Numbered from the stretch's first letter, positions 1 to 5,598 are shown. The stretch is 5,598 nt of DNA from Nitrospirota bacterium (GCA_013152195.1 JAADGU010000116.1:1-5598), one strand, 5' to 3'. The notes: generated from the sequence alone by a model not told the origin. Made by a program: numbers and translations.

Positions 1-1282
1 GCCTGATAACTATCTGTATGTCCATCACGTTTGTGCCGGTGGGGCCGGTTATAAAGAGCCCGCCAACCTGTTTAAAGAAATTGTACGAGTCATTCTCTTC
101 AAGGAACTTTTCAGGAGACAGGCCCATGGCCCTTGCCCTCGCTATCGTCTCACCATCCACAATTGCCCCGGCAGCGTCTGTGGGACCATCTGTGCCGTCT
201 GTTCCGGCAGACAGAAGGGAAAGTCCTTCAATACCTGCTATCTCCATTGCAAATACAAGGGCAAATTCGAGATTCCTGCCGCCAAGTCCGCTGCCTTTGA
301 CGACCACGGTTGTCTCACCGCCCGAGACAAAACACGCCTTTTGCCTTATCTCCCTCTTCATCACTTCCCTGTAAAGCCATTTTGCAGCCTCCCGTGCCTC
401 ACCCGAGAGTGAATCCGTGAGAATCTCTGCACTGTAACCCAGGGCACCGGCCTCCTGTCTGGCAGCCTCAAGGGCAATCCTGTTACTGCCAATGATAATG
501 TTTTCAACCCTGCTGAAGACCTTGCTGTCAGGAGAAGGGGTATCCGGCACACGACCCTCAATACCATCCTCGATTATCTTTAAAACACCCTTTGGTGCCT
601 TATCCATGAGATTATATCTCTTCAGGACATTGAGGGCATCAAGATAGGTAGTCTCATCCGGTGCCGTGGGCCCTGATGCTATTACATCAAGGCGGTCACC
701 GATAACGTCGGAGAGCAGCAGGGATATTGTCCTTGACGGATAAAGGGTTTCAGCCAGCCTTCCACCCTTGACAGCGGATATATGTTTCCTCACGGTATTG
801 AGCTCGAATATATCTGCCCCGGCATTCAGAAGTAGCCCTGTAATCTCCTGCTTCTCCTCAAGGCTTATACCCTCAAGAGGACAAACGAGTAATGCCGAGC
901 CCCCTCCTGATACAAGGCATATATTTATATCATCTGCTGAAGAGGCCCTTGCAACCGCCCTGATCTTTTCCGTCCCCTTAATCCCGTTTGCATCAGGTAT
1001 GGGGTGTCCGGCCTCTATTATCTCGGTCTTTTTGAGTGCAACAGAATGACCGTATTTGGTAACGACAACAGATCTGGATATAAGGCCTGCAAGGGTCTCC
1101 TCTGCCGCCTGAGCCATGCGCGCCGAGGCCTTTCCAAAACCGAGGATATTGAGCCTGCCACCCGGCTTGCCGGTTGCGTCCCTGAAATCCGACAGCCTCT
1201 TTGCTGTTGCAAGGTACGGGTCAACGGCCCTGAGGGCATCAAAAAAGACTCTTTCCAGATCTTTCCTGCAAGTTAAAAACAT
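1..1282 (-). CDS. gckA: Glycerate 2-kinase, DUF4147/MOFRL family (3' end cut off by window edge)
   Basis: This is an open frame of 427 codons from ATG at 1282 to the left edge, with no stop. The family phosphorylates D-glycerate with ATP to 2-phosphoglycerate in the cytosol, feeding glyoxylate-, serine- or tartrate-derived carbon into lower glycolysis; older annotations often call it hydroxypyruvate reductase (TtuD). Visible family blocks are ILGFGKAS (46-53), GHPIPDANG (92-100), LVSGGGSALL (123-132), NTVRKHISAVKGGRLA (162-177), LLSDVIGDRLDVIASGPT (189-206) and GSNRIALEAA (265-274). The C-terminal MOFRL part contains SGGETTVVVKGSGLGGRN (320-337), SAGTDGTDGPTDAAGA (358-373) and ITGPTGTNVMDIQIVI (411-426). 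The last block normally lies within about ten residues of the C-terminus, so the gene is nearly complete. The start is chosen because the N-terminus matches the usual family helix and no better start follows. No Shine-Dalgarno precedes it. It is divergent from uppP. Confidence 0.95.
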   Translation of the reverse strand, partial: MFLTCRKDLERVFFDALRAVDPYLATAKRLSDFRDATGKPGGRLNILGFGKASARMAQAAEETLAGLISRSVVVTKYGHSVALKKTEIIEAGHPIPDANGIKGTEKIRAVARASSADDINICLVSGGGSALLVCPLEGISLEEKQEITGLLLNAGADIFELNTVRKHISAVKGGRLAETLYPSRTISLLLSDVIGDRLDVIASGPTAPDETTYLDALNVLKRYNLMDKAPKGVLKIIEDGIEGRVPDTPSPDSKVFSRVENIIIGSNRIALEAARQEAGALGYSAEILTDSLSGEAREAAKWLYREVMKREIRQKACFVSGGETTVVVKGSGLGGRNLEFALVFAMEIAGIEGLSLLSAGTDGTDGPTDAAGAIVDGETIARARAMGLSPEKFLEENDSYNFFKQVGGLFITGPTGTNVMDIQIVIR

Positions 1283-1287
1283 GCTCT

Positions 1288-1317
1288 ATTCTATACAGGC
1301 ACATTCAAAATACTCAA
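1288..1317 (-). promoter_or_regulatory. Candidate promoter for glycerate kinase
   Basis: On the minus strand TTGAGT (1317-1312) is followed after 18 bp by TAGAAT (1293-1288), five of six matches to the -10 consensus. The expected transcription start, about seven bases further on, falls at the ATG at 1282. The transcript would therefore be leaderless, which fits the lack of a ribosome binding site. An overlapping reading, TATAGA with a 16-bp spacer, gives a similar result. This is a sequence-only prediction. Confidence 0.45.
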
Positions 1318-1342
1318 ATCTGTAACGGAACCGTCATGTTGC

Positions 1343-1361
1343 CCTGATACAGGCTATCAGG
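1343..1361. promoter_or_regulatory. Operator-like dyad in the divergent intergenic region
   Basis: CCTGATA, five spacer bases, then TATCAGG form a perfect 7+7 bp inverted repeat. It lies between the two divergent promoter candidates, upstream of the -35 region of the minus-strand one and about 40 bp upstream of the -10 of uppP. A 19-bp symmetric site at this place is typical of a dimeric repressor or activator. No regulator gene is in the window, and a dyad of this length can also arise by chance. Confidence 0.3.
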
Positions 1362-1399
1362 ATGAATATTGACACGATTTCAAATTCCCATGACATTAC

Positions 1400-1408
1400 T
1401 GCTATAAT
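1400..1408 (+). promoter_or_regulatory. Extended -10 promoter candidate for uppP
   Basis: TGCTATAAT is a perfect extended -10 element (TGn plus TATAAT at 1403-1408). No good -35 lies at 16-18 bp; the consensus-like TTGACA at 1369-1374 is 28 bp away, too far for a normal spacer. Extended -10 promoters often work without a -35. The expected transcription start (about 1415-1416) is immediately before the ATG at 1417, so the mRNA should be leaderless or nearly so. Confidence 0.55.
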
Positions 1409-1416
1409 TACAGACC

Positions 1417-2178
1417 ATGATCGAAGCAATTATACTCGGAATCGTACAGGGGCTTACAGAGTTTATTCCGGTGAGCAGCACTGCCCACCTGATATTGATA
1501 CCAAAATTTTTTGGCTGGCAGGGAGGTCTTGATACCCTGAGCTATGATATCGCACTTCATGGCGGGACCCTGCTTGCCCTGCTGGTATATTTCAGAAAAC
1601 AATGGCTGAGCCTCCTTACAGTAGAGAGGCCCCTGCTGCTAAAGATTATATTAGCCACAATTCCGGCTGGAGTTGCAGGCATTCTCTTTAAAGATGCGGT
1701 CTCAACAACCCTGAGAAACTCTTATGTAATAGCTGCCTCACTCGTAGTGGTTGGTATTGTCATGCTGATAGCTGAAAGGAACAAGGGGCAGAGAAATTTT
1801 TCGTCCATAACGACAAAAGATGCCCTGACAATAGGTTTTGCCCAGGCAGCAGCCCTGATTCCTGGTGTCTCAAGGTCCGGCATAACCATATCTGCCGGCC
1901 TTTTCGGAGGGATTGACAGAGAGTCATCTGCAAGGTTTTCCTTCCTGCTTTCAATGCCTGTTATTGCCGGAGCCACAGTGCTTGAAGGGATTCATGTGCT
2001 GAAAAACCCGGTCAGCTACGACATGAGCCTCTTTGTCGCAGGCTTTATTGCCTCGGCTGTCACGGGCTTTATCACCATCAAATCCCTGCTCTGGTTCTTC
2101 AGACGATTCAGTCTTCGCACCTTTGTTTACTACAGGTTTGCCCTTGCTGGTATAATAGTTATCAGTTATTTATTATAA
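1417..2178 (+). CDS. uppP: Undecaprenyl-diphosphatase UppP/BacA
   Basis: This integral membrane phosphatase removes one phosphate from undecaprenyl diphosphate, regenerating the lipid carrier used for peptidoglycan and surface polysaccharide synthesis; extra copies give bacitracin resistance in known bacteria. The protein is 253 residues, somewhat shorter than E. coli BacA (273). Both signature motifs are intact: the (E/Q)XXXE block QGLTEFIPVSSTAHLIL (11-27), with Q11, E15, S21 and H24, and PGVSRSGIT (149-157), whose R153 matches the catalytic arginine of the E. coli enzyme. Hydrophobic segments cover most of the chain (roughly 46-58, 75-91, 102-118, 136-148, 176-190, 204-226, 236-253). The ATG at 1417 puts the first motif at the usual distance from the N-terminus. 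No Shine-Dalgarno precedes it; an extended -10 ends nine bases upstream. ftsK follows 53 bp downstream on the same strand and may be co-transcribed. Confidence 0.97.
   Translation: MIEAIILGIVQGLTEFIPVSSTAHLILIPKFFGWQGGLDTLSYDIALHGGTLLALLVYFRKQWLSLLTVERPLLLKIILATIPAGVAGILFKDAVSTTLRNSYVIAASLVVVGIVMLIAERNKGQRNFSSITTKDALTIGFAQAAALIPGVSRSGITISAGLFGGIDRESSARFSFLLSMPVIAGATVLEGIHVLKNPVSYDMSLFVAGFIASAVTGFITIKSLLWFFRRFSLRTFVYYRFALAGIIVISYLL
2148..2156 (+). promoter_or_regulatory. Extended -10 promoter candidate for ftsK, inside the uppP 3' end
   Basis: TGGTATAAT (TATAAT at 2151-2156) is a perfect extended -10, the same architecture as the element before uppP. It lies in the last codons of uppP, where the bases also encode Ala-Gly-Ile-Ile, so it may be incidental. 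If active, transcription would start near 2163 and leave a leader of about 69 bases before the ftsK ATG at 2232. No good -35 is seen. Confidence 0.3.
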
Positions 2179-2204
2179 GTGTCTTTTGCAAAACTCTTTA
2201 AATC

Positions 2205-2230
2205 ACTGATTGCTGATACTGATTGCTAAT
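2205..2230. repeat. Tandem 13-bp direct repeat upstream of ftsK
   Basis: Two adjacent 13-bp units, ACTGATTGCTGAT (2205-2217) and ACTGATTGCTAAT (2218-2230), differ at one base. The second ends one base before the ATG at 2232 and contains the alternative TTG start at 2223. It occupies the place where a Shine-Dalgarno would be expected. It may be a simple slippage duplication; a regulatory role is speculative. Confidence 0.6.
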
Positions 2231-2231
2231 T

Positions 2232-4202
2232 ATGGCTGAGGGAATAAGAAGAATAAAGGAAGAAGTATTGGGGATTGTGGTCACCCTCTTCAGTGTATAC
2301 ATTACACTGAGCCTCATCAGCTACTCAAAGTGGGACCCTTCCTTCCTCACCCACAGCAGGGGACCTGCAAAGAACTATGGCGGGATCATCGGTTCTTATA
2401 TCTCGGACACCCTGCTCAGCCTTTTTGGTTATACTTCCTACCTCTTTCCATTATTCCTTATCTTCTATGGCATCAAGAGGCTGCTGGGCAGGGAGAAGAG
2501 GAAAGAACTGCTTGCAGGGCTTCCCCTCTTTATAATATCCACGCCTGTTCTCCTCTCCCTTATCTCAAAGACCTTTGGCCTGAATAACGTCTTATACGGA
2601 GGGTTATGGGGAGAAGAGGCATCCGTGATGCTCAGAATGCTCCTCTCATTACCCGGGGCCTATATCTTCACCCTCTCAGTCTTTTTCTCGTCCATTATCA
2701 TAATGAGTCCTGTTTCCACCTCTGATGTATTAAAAAAACTCTTTGAAAACAAAAAGGAGGATGCACCCGAGCCGGTCAGAAAGATAAAGGTAGTGGAGGA
2801 ACCGTCTCAACCAATAATCAAACCAATGATAAAGCAGGAGAGGGTAAAGGAAAAAAAATCCGGGGAATTACCGGATATGCTTCCCCGTAAGGCAGGGGCA
2901 TATGTCATTCCGCCGCTGCAACTCCTGAGCACTTATGAGACTGTGGCAAAACCGGGAAAGGAAGAGCTCTTTGAGCGGGCACATCTCCTTGAGGAAAAAC
3001 TCTCTGACTTCAGGATAACCGGCAAGATTACCCGTGTTCATCCCGGCCCTGTTGTCACCATGTATGAGTTTGAACCCTCACCCGGAATAAAGATAAGCAA
3101 GATCGTCTCATTGTCGGACGACCTCGGAAGGGCTCTGGGCGGACTCAGCATAAGGATTGCCCCCATACCTGGAAAAACACCTCTCGGCATAGAGGTGCCC
3201 AACAAACAGATGGGGATAGTCCCCCTGAAGGAGATAATAGGCTCGGGAAACTTCCAGAAGAGCCAATCAAGACTGACAATTGCACTGGGAAAGGACATCT
3301 ATGGAAGGCCCATAGTCTCAGACCTTGCCCGGATGCCCCACCTGCTTGTGGCCGGCACCACGGGTTCGGGCAAGAGTGTCTCCATTAATTCCATGATTAT
3401 GAGCATCCTCTTCAAGTCCACACCAAAAGAGGTAAAGATGTTGATGATAGACCCAAAGCTGCTTGAGCTCTCCACCTACGACGGAATCCCCCACCTCGTC
3501 ACCCCGGTTGTCACAAACCCTAAAGAGGCAACACTGGCACTGAAGAAGATGGTTCTGGAGATGGAGCGGAGATACAGGCTCATTGCAGAGCAGGGGGCAA
3601 GAAACCTGGACAATTTTAATCGTCAGGTCCCTGAGGAAGAGCGGCTTCCCTACATCATTGTTATTATAGATGAGCTTGCCGACCTGATGTTTACCGCATC
3701 CAAGGAGGTCGAAGACTCCATCGTCCGTCTCGCACAGATGGCAAGGGCCTCAGGCATCCATCTCATACTTGCCACTCAGAGGCCGTCCGTGGATGTTATT
3801 ACCGGAATAATCAAGGCAAACTTTCCAACCAGAATAGCCTTTCAGGTAACTACAAAGGTGGACTCAAGGACAATCCTGGATGCACAGGGGGCTGAACAAC
3901 TCATCGGCAAGGGTGATATGCTCTTCATGGCTACAGGCGCAAGGCTTACACGGCTGCACGGAGCTTATGTATCTGAAGACGAGGTAAGGTCTGTCACATC
4001 CTTCATAAAGGCACAGGCAGAACCGGACTTTTCAATGTTTGATGCAATCCAGCTTGAGGTGGCTGAGAGGGCTGAGGAAGGCTCAACCGAGGGGGATGAA
4101 CTCTATCAGCAGGTGATAGATCATGCCGAGACCATGGGCGAGATATCAATATCGTCGATTCAGCGGAGGTTCAAGATAGGCTATAACAGGCGGCAAGGAT
4201 AA
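2232..4202 (+). CDS. ftsK: DNA translocase FtsK/SpoIIIE, ending early in the gamma domain
   Basis: FtsK is a septum-anchored, hexameric ATP-driven pump that moves chromosome DNA toward the dif site and activates XerCD at division. Numbering here is from the alternative TTG at 2223; subtract 3 for the ATG at 2232, which is preferred because it begins the usual MAEGIRRIK-like N-terminus. No Shine-Dalgarno precedes either start. In order: four or so membrane helices (about 15-35, 60-85, 98-117, 143-162); a short charged and proline-containing linker (165-225); the alpha domain (about 235-340); and the RecA-like motor with Walker A GTTGSGKS (378-385), Walker B YIIVIIDELADLM (477-489, D483/E484), ATQRPSVDVITG (517-528) and QGAEQLIGKGDML (555-567). 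The winged-helix gamma domain begins near 624 but the frame stops at 659, after KIGYNR, inside the DNA-recognition helix. The rest of the domain continues in the -1 frame to 4282. With that restored the protein would be about 683 residues from the ATG, a short but normal FtsK. Confidence 0.95.
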   Translation: MAEGIRRIKEEVLGIVVTLFSVYITLSLISYSKWDPSFLTHSRGPAKNYGGIIGSYISDTLLSLFGYTSYLFPLFLIFYGIKRLLGREKRKELLAGLPLFIISTPVLLSLISKTFGLNNVLYGGLWGEEASVMLRMLLSLPGAYIFTLSVFFSSIIIMSPVSTSDVLKKLFENKKEDAPEPVRKIKVVEEPSQPIIKPMIKQERVKEKKSGELPDMLPRKAGAYVIPPLQLLSTYETVAKPGKEELFERAHLLEEKLSDFRITGKITRVHPGPVVTMYEFEPSPGIKISKIVSLSDDLGRALGGLSIRIAPIPGKTPLGIEVPNKQMGIVPLKEIIGSGNFQKSQSRLTIALGKDIYGRPIVSDLARMPHLLVAGTTGSGKSVSINSMIMSILFKSTPKEVKMLMIDPKLLELSTYDGIPHLVTPVVTNPKEATLALKKMVLEMERRYRLIAEQGARNLDNFNRQVPEEERLPYIIVIIDELADLMFTASKEVEDSIVRLAQMARASGIHLILATQRPSVDVITGIIKANFPTRIAFQVTTKVDSRTILDAQGAEQLIGKGDMLFMATGARLTRLHGAYVSEDEVRSVTSFIKAQAEPDFSMFDAIQLEVAERAEEGSTEGDELYQQVIDHAETMGEISISSIQRRFKIGYNRRQG

Positions 4203-4282
4203 TGGAAGTGCTTGAAGAAGAAGGCTTTGTCGGTCCCCCTCGGGGGGCGGGAAAACCGAGGGATTTTATAAGAAGGGTTTAA
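4190..4282 (+). pseudogene. ftsK: Displaced C-terminal end of FtsK gamma domain, -1 frame
   Basis: Read from 4190 in the -1 frame relative to ftsK, the sequence gives AARIMEVLEEEGFVGPP, then RGAGKPRDFIRRV and a TAA at 4280-4282. This is the expected continuation of an FtsK gamma domain, where IGYNRAARI leads into a helix rich in glutamate and then a G-x-V-G-P wing. The -1 frame has a stop at 4184-4186 and the main frame at 4200-4202, so the break lies within about 13 bases. One missing G in CAGGCGG (for example CAGGGCGG) explains it. An ATG at 4202 overlaps the ftsK stop as TAATG, so a separate 26-residue peptide could in principle be made by reinitiation, but it would lack AARI. A real single-base deletion or a sequencing/assembly error is the simplest reading. 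Confidence 0.85.
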
Positions 4283-4379
4283 CACCTTTTCCCCTGCAAT
4301 ATACTACCAACCATCCGCTGTTATATGCTGCGGACTGCGTTACATGTTGTAGCCGAAACCTGAGATAAATCGTTGTTGG
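4283..4379. other. Non-coding stretch after ftsK
   Basis: These 97 bases hold no open frame of note, no tRNA-like fold and no convincing rho-independent terminator: the small inverted pieces (such as CCGC/GCGG around 4315-4333) are not followed by a T tract. Together with the palindromic element and the promoter region to its right, it makes up the 358-bp gene-free interval 4283-4640. Confidence 0.6.
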
Positions 4380-4410
4380 CAGGAATATGATAGACTCTTC
4401 ACTCATTCTC

Positions 4411-4429
4411 GATGGACATCGTGTCCATC
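4411..4429. repeat. Hairpin 1 of the palindromic element
   Basis: GATGGACA, loop TCG, TGTCCATC: a perfect 8-bp stem with a three-base loop. It forms the first arm of the predicted three-way junction, 12 bases inside the left terminal repeat. Confidence 0.75.
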
Positions 4430-4437
4430 TCCGAGGC

Positions 4438-4480
4438 AATTATCACGTTTCACCATCCGGGTGAAACAAAAGTGATAATT
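4438..4480. repeat. Hairpin 2 of the palindromic element
   Basis: The outer stem AATTATCAC (4438-4446) pairs with GTGATAATT (4472-4480). The inner stem GTTTCACC (4447-4454) pairs with GGTGAAAC (4460-4467) around the loop ATCCG. The only interruption in 17 base pairs is a one-sided AAAA bulge at 4468-4471. This is the second arm of the predicted junction. Confidence 0.8.
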
Positions 4481-4555
4481 AAAACCGTTCAGAGTCTATC
4501 ATATTCCTGTCTTTCCTTCTTATTACCGGAGTTGGGTTCGTGTATTTTACCTCGA

Positions 4556-4585
4556 TTGTAATTTATCTCGTTATTATAGTATACT
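4556..4585 (+). promoter_or_regulatory. Candidate promoter for the glycosyltransferase gene
   Basis: TTGTAA (4556-4561) is followed after 18 bp by TATACT (4580-4585), a reasonable sigma-70-type pair. The -10 is embedded in a 10-bp palindrome TAGTATACTA (4577-4586). Transcription would start near 4592, leaving a leader of about 49 bases. The surrounding AT-rich stretch (about 4540-4620) fits a promoter region. It lies just right of the palindromic element. Confidence 0.45.
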
Positions 4586-4640
4586 AAGTAATCAAAAATT
4601 TCTTTCCATTAATTTCTCACCTCTCTGATATGAAGCTGCC

Positions 4641-5598
4641 ATGGCAATAAAAGCGCGCGATAGAAGACTGACAGTGTTGCACGTGGCAACTCTTAACCAG
4701 CCTATAAAGCCGAACCTTGGTTATGGTCCCATTGAGATGGTTATTTATAATATCGACAAGGGACTCCATGCATTAGGTCACCGCTCGATTGTTGCCTGTT
4801 CGGGCGATTCCGGAGTTGCCGGTGAGCATTATGTGACCATTGAGAAAAGCATGGGTAACTATTGGAGTCAGGACAACCCGGAAAAACGCAAAACCCTGAA
4901 CATTCACCTTTCAAAGGCAGTAGACAGGATAAGAATGGGCGACATTGACGTCATCCACACGCATGACCTGAAGACCGTTGAGTACATTTATGACGCTGTA
5001 TCGAGCATGAATGTGCCGATCGTGATGACCCTTCACGTGGCTGCAAAAAACTACATGATGGAAGGAGCTTTCAGGCGCTGGTGTAAGCCCATGTCATCTC
5101 CTCAGGTCTATTGTATCCCGATAAGCGAATATCAAAAACAGGACTATAACGGGCTGAAGTGCGGGAATGTTGTATACCATGGAATTGAAGTGGAAAGATA
5201 CCCGGTCAAAAGAAGCCCTGACAGGGAAAGCTATTTATTCACTATCGGCAGGGTAACCCGGGACAAGGGACAGGATAAGGCCATAGAGGTTGCCAGGAAA
5301 ACAGGCTCTAAACTTATCATTGCCGGCTGTGTCCAGGACAAAGCCGCTGACAGGGAGTTTTTTGAGGAATTAAAAGACTCTATAGACCTGTTCGTTGATA
5401 TCGGCAAACAGCCCGTTAATGGCGACTATTTTGAAGATGTAATAAAACCGTTACTGGACTGCGACGAGCAGATTATTTACATCGGAGAGGTCGGCAGCGA
5501 GTATAAAAAACAATGGTACCGGCATGCACGGGCCACATTATTCCCCATACAATGGGGGGAGCCGTTCGGACTTGTCCTGATCGAGTCCATGGCATGCG
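4641..5598 (+). CDS. GT4-family glycosyltransferase (3' end cut off by window edge)
   Basis: This is an open frame of 319 codons from ATG at 4641 to the right edge. GT4 enzymes are retaining, GT-B fold cytoplasmic transferases that use a nucleotide-sugar donor (or a related activated sugar) to build surface polysaccharides, glycolipids or small glycosides. Visible features are: N-terminal strand TVLHVATL (11-18); the glycine-rich loop NLGYGPIEMVIYNI (25-38), then GLHALGHRSIVAC (41-53); IDVIHTHDLKTVEYI (102-116); IPISEYQKQDY (159-169); NVVYHGIEVERYP (176-188); the donor-domain opening TIGRVTRDKGQDKAIEVA (201-218); and EPFGLVLIESMAC (307-319) with the EX7E pair E307/E315. About 60-100 residues are probably missing. 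Compared with relatives that run directly from IIAG-x-VQD to YFE-x-x-IKPLL, this one carries about 25 extra residues (234-262). No strong Shine-Dalgarno is seen; GAAG at 4632-4635 is weak. Substrate cannot be told from sequence. Confidence 0.93.
   Translation, partial: MAIKARDRRLTVLHVATLNQPIKPNLGYGPIEMVIYNIDKGLHALGHRSIVACSGDSGVAGEHYVTIEKSMGNYWSQDNPEKRKTLNIHLSKAVDRIRMGDIDVIHTHDLKTVEYIYDAVSSMNVPIVMTLHVAAKNYMMEGAFRRWCKPMSSPQVYCIPISEYQKQDYNGLKCGNVVYHGIEVERYPVKRSPDRESYLFTIGRVTRDKGQDKAIEVARKTGSKLIIAGCVQDKAADREFFEELKDSIDLFVDIGKQPVNGDYFEDVIKPLLDCDEQIIYIGEVGSEYKKQWYRHARATLFPIQWGEPFGLVLIESMAC

Larger units (their letters stand above)
4380..4509. repeat. 130-bp palindromic element with 19-bp perfect terminal inverted repeats (MITE-like or structured RNA)
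   Basis: CAGGAATATGATAGACTCT (4380-4398) is repeated perfectly in inverted orientation at 4491-4509. The 92 bases between hold two further hairpins (4411-4429 and 4438-4480), so either strand, or the RNA, can fold into a three-way junction with a 19-bp basal stem. No transposase is encoded inside, and I see no clear target-site duplication flanking it. Known classes that look like this are miniature inverted-repeat transposable elements, REP/PATE-type palindromes and structured RNAs. Genome copy number, which would decide between them, cannot be seen here. The T-rich bases after 4509 (TCTTTCCTTCTT) might let it terminate ftsK transcription, but they are not a clean T tract. Confidence 0.8.

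Noticed and set aside
18..374. 118-codon plus-strand open frame (and other plus-strand frames up to 1325)
   Set aside because: They lie antisense to the glycerate kinase, whose motifs run continuously on the minus strand. They have no recognisable domain and biased Ser/Pro-rich composition.
1369..1374. TTGACA as the -35 of the uppP promoter
   Set aside because: It is 28 bp from the TATAAT at 1403, far outside the 16-18 bp range. The extended -10 is a better explanation.
2223..2231. TTG at 2223 as the ftsK start
   Set aside because: It adds only three residues, lies within the tandem repeat and has no ribosome binding site. The ATG at 2232 gives the usual N-terminus.
4184..4202. Programmed -1 ribosomal frameshift producing full-length FtsK
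   Set aside because: The shift zone CAGGCGGCAAGGATAA has no X-XXY-YYZ slippery heptamer, slipping from AGG to CAG re-pairs poorly, and FtsK is not known to need frameshifting. A lost G is simpler.
4235..4250. C5-TC-G6 run as a terminator hairpin for ftsK
   Set aside because: It is coding sequence for the Pro-Pro-Arg-Gly of the displaced FtsK tail, the loop would be only two bases, and no T tract follows.
4387..4466. Small open frame of about 25 codons inside the palindromic element
   Set aside because: Its bases are dictated by the inverted repeats, it has no Shine-Dalgarno, and it resembles no known peptide.
4362..4569. GAGATAAAT (4362-4370) and ATTTATCTC (4561-4569) as outer inverted repeats of a larger mobile element
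   Set aside because: Only 9 bp, unequally spaced from the 19-bp repeats, AT-rich, and with no matching flanking duplication. Chance is likely.

Overview
The window is bacterial chromosomal DNA of moderate GC, with dense coding, AGG/AGA as favoured arginine codons and frequent ATA isoleucine codons. None of the four genes has a convincing Shine-Dalgarno sequence. This style and gene content would suit a Nitrospirota- or Desulfobacterota-like lineage, but that placement is a guess from codon style and cannot be proven from the window. No plasmid, phage or CRISPR signature is visible.

Layout: (1) 1-1282, minus strand: an almost complete glycerate 2-kinase of the DUF4147/MOFRL type, running off the left edge a few codons before its expected end. 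(2) 1283-1416: a 134-bp divergent intergenic region with back-to-back promoter candidates and a 7+7 bp dyad between them. In both directions the predicted transcription start falls at or next to the start codon, which suggests leaderless mRNAs. (3) 1417-2178, plus: undecaprenyl-diphosphatase (uppP/bacA). (4) 2232-4202, plus: FtsK/SpoIIIE DNA translocase. Its reading frame stops inside the C-terminal winged-helix (gamma) domain, and the missing end of that domain is found intact in the -1 frame up to 4282. (5) 4283-4640: a 358-bp non-coding stretch holding a 130-bp palindromic element (perfect 19-bp terminal inverted repeats enclosing two further hairpins) and a promoter candidate. (6) 4641 to the right edge, plus: the first 319 residues of a GT4-type glycosyltransferase, cut off just after its EX7E motif.

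Functionally, uppP (recycling of the undecaprenyl lipid carrier for cell-wall synthesis) and ftsK (chromosome segregation at the septum) are housekeeping envelope and division genes that may be co-transcribed. The glycerate kinase is a central-carbon enzyme with its own divergent promoter. The glycosyltransferase lies beyond the palindromic element, has its own promoter candidate, and probably begins a different transcription unit.

I do not see a clearly new biological system here. The points most worth a second look are the frame break in the FtsK gamma domain, the 130-bp three-way-junction element, and the paired leaderless starts.
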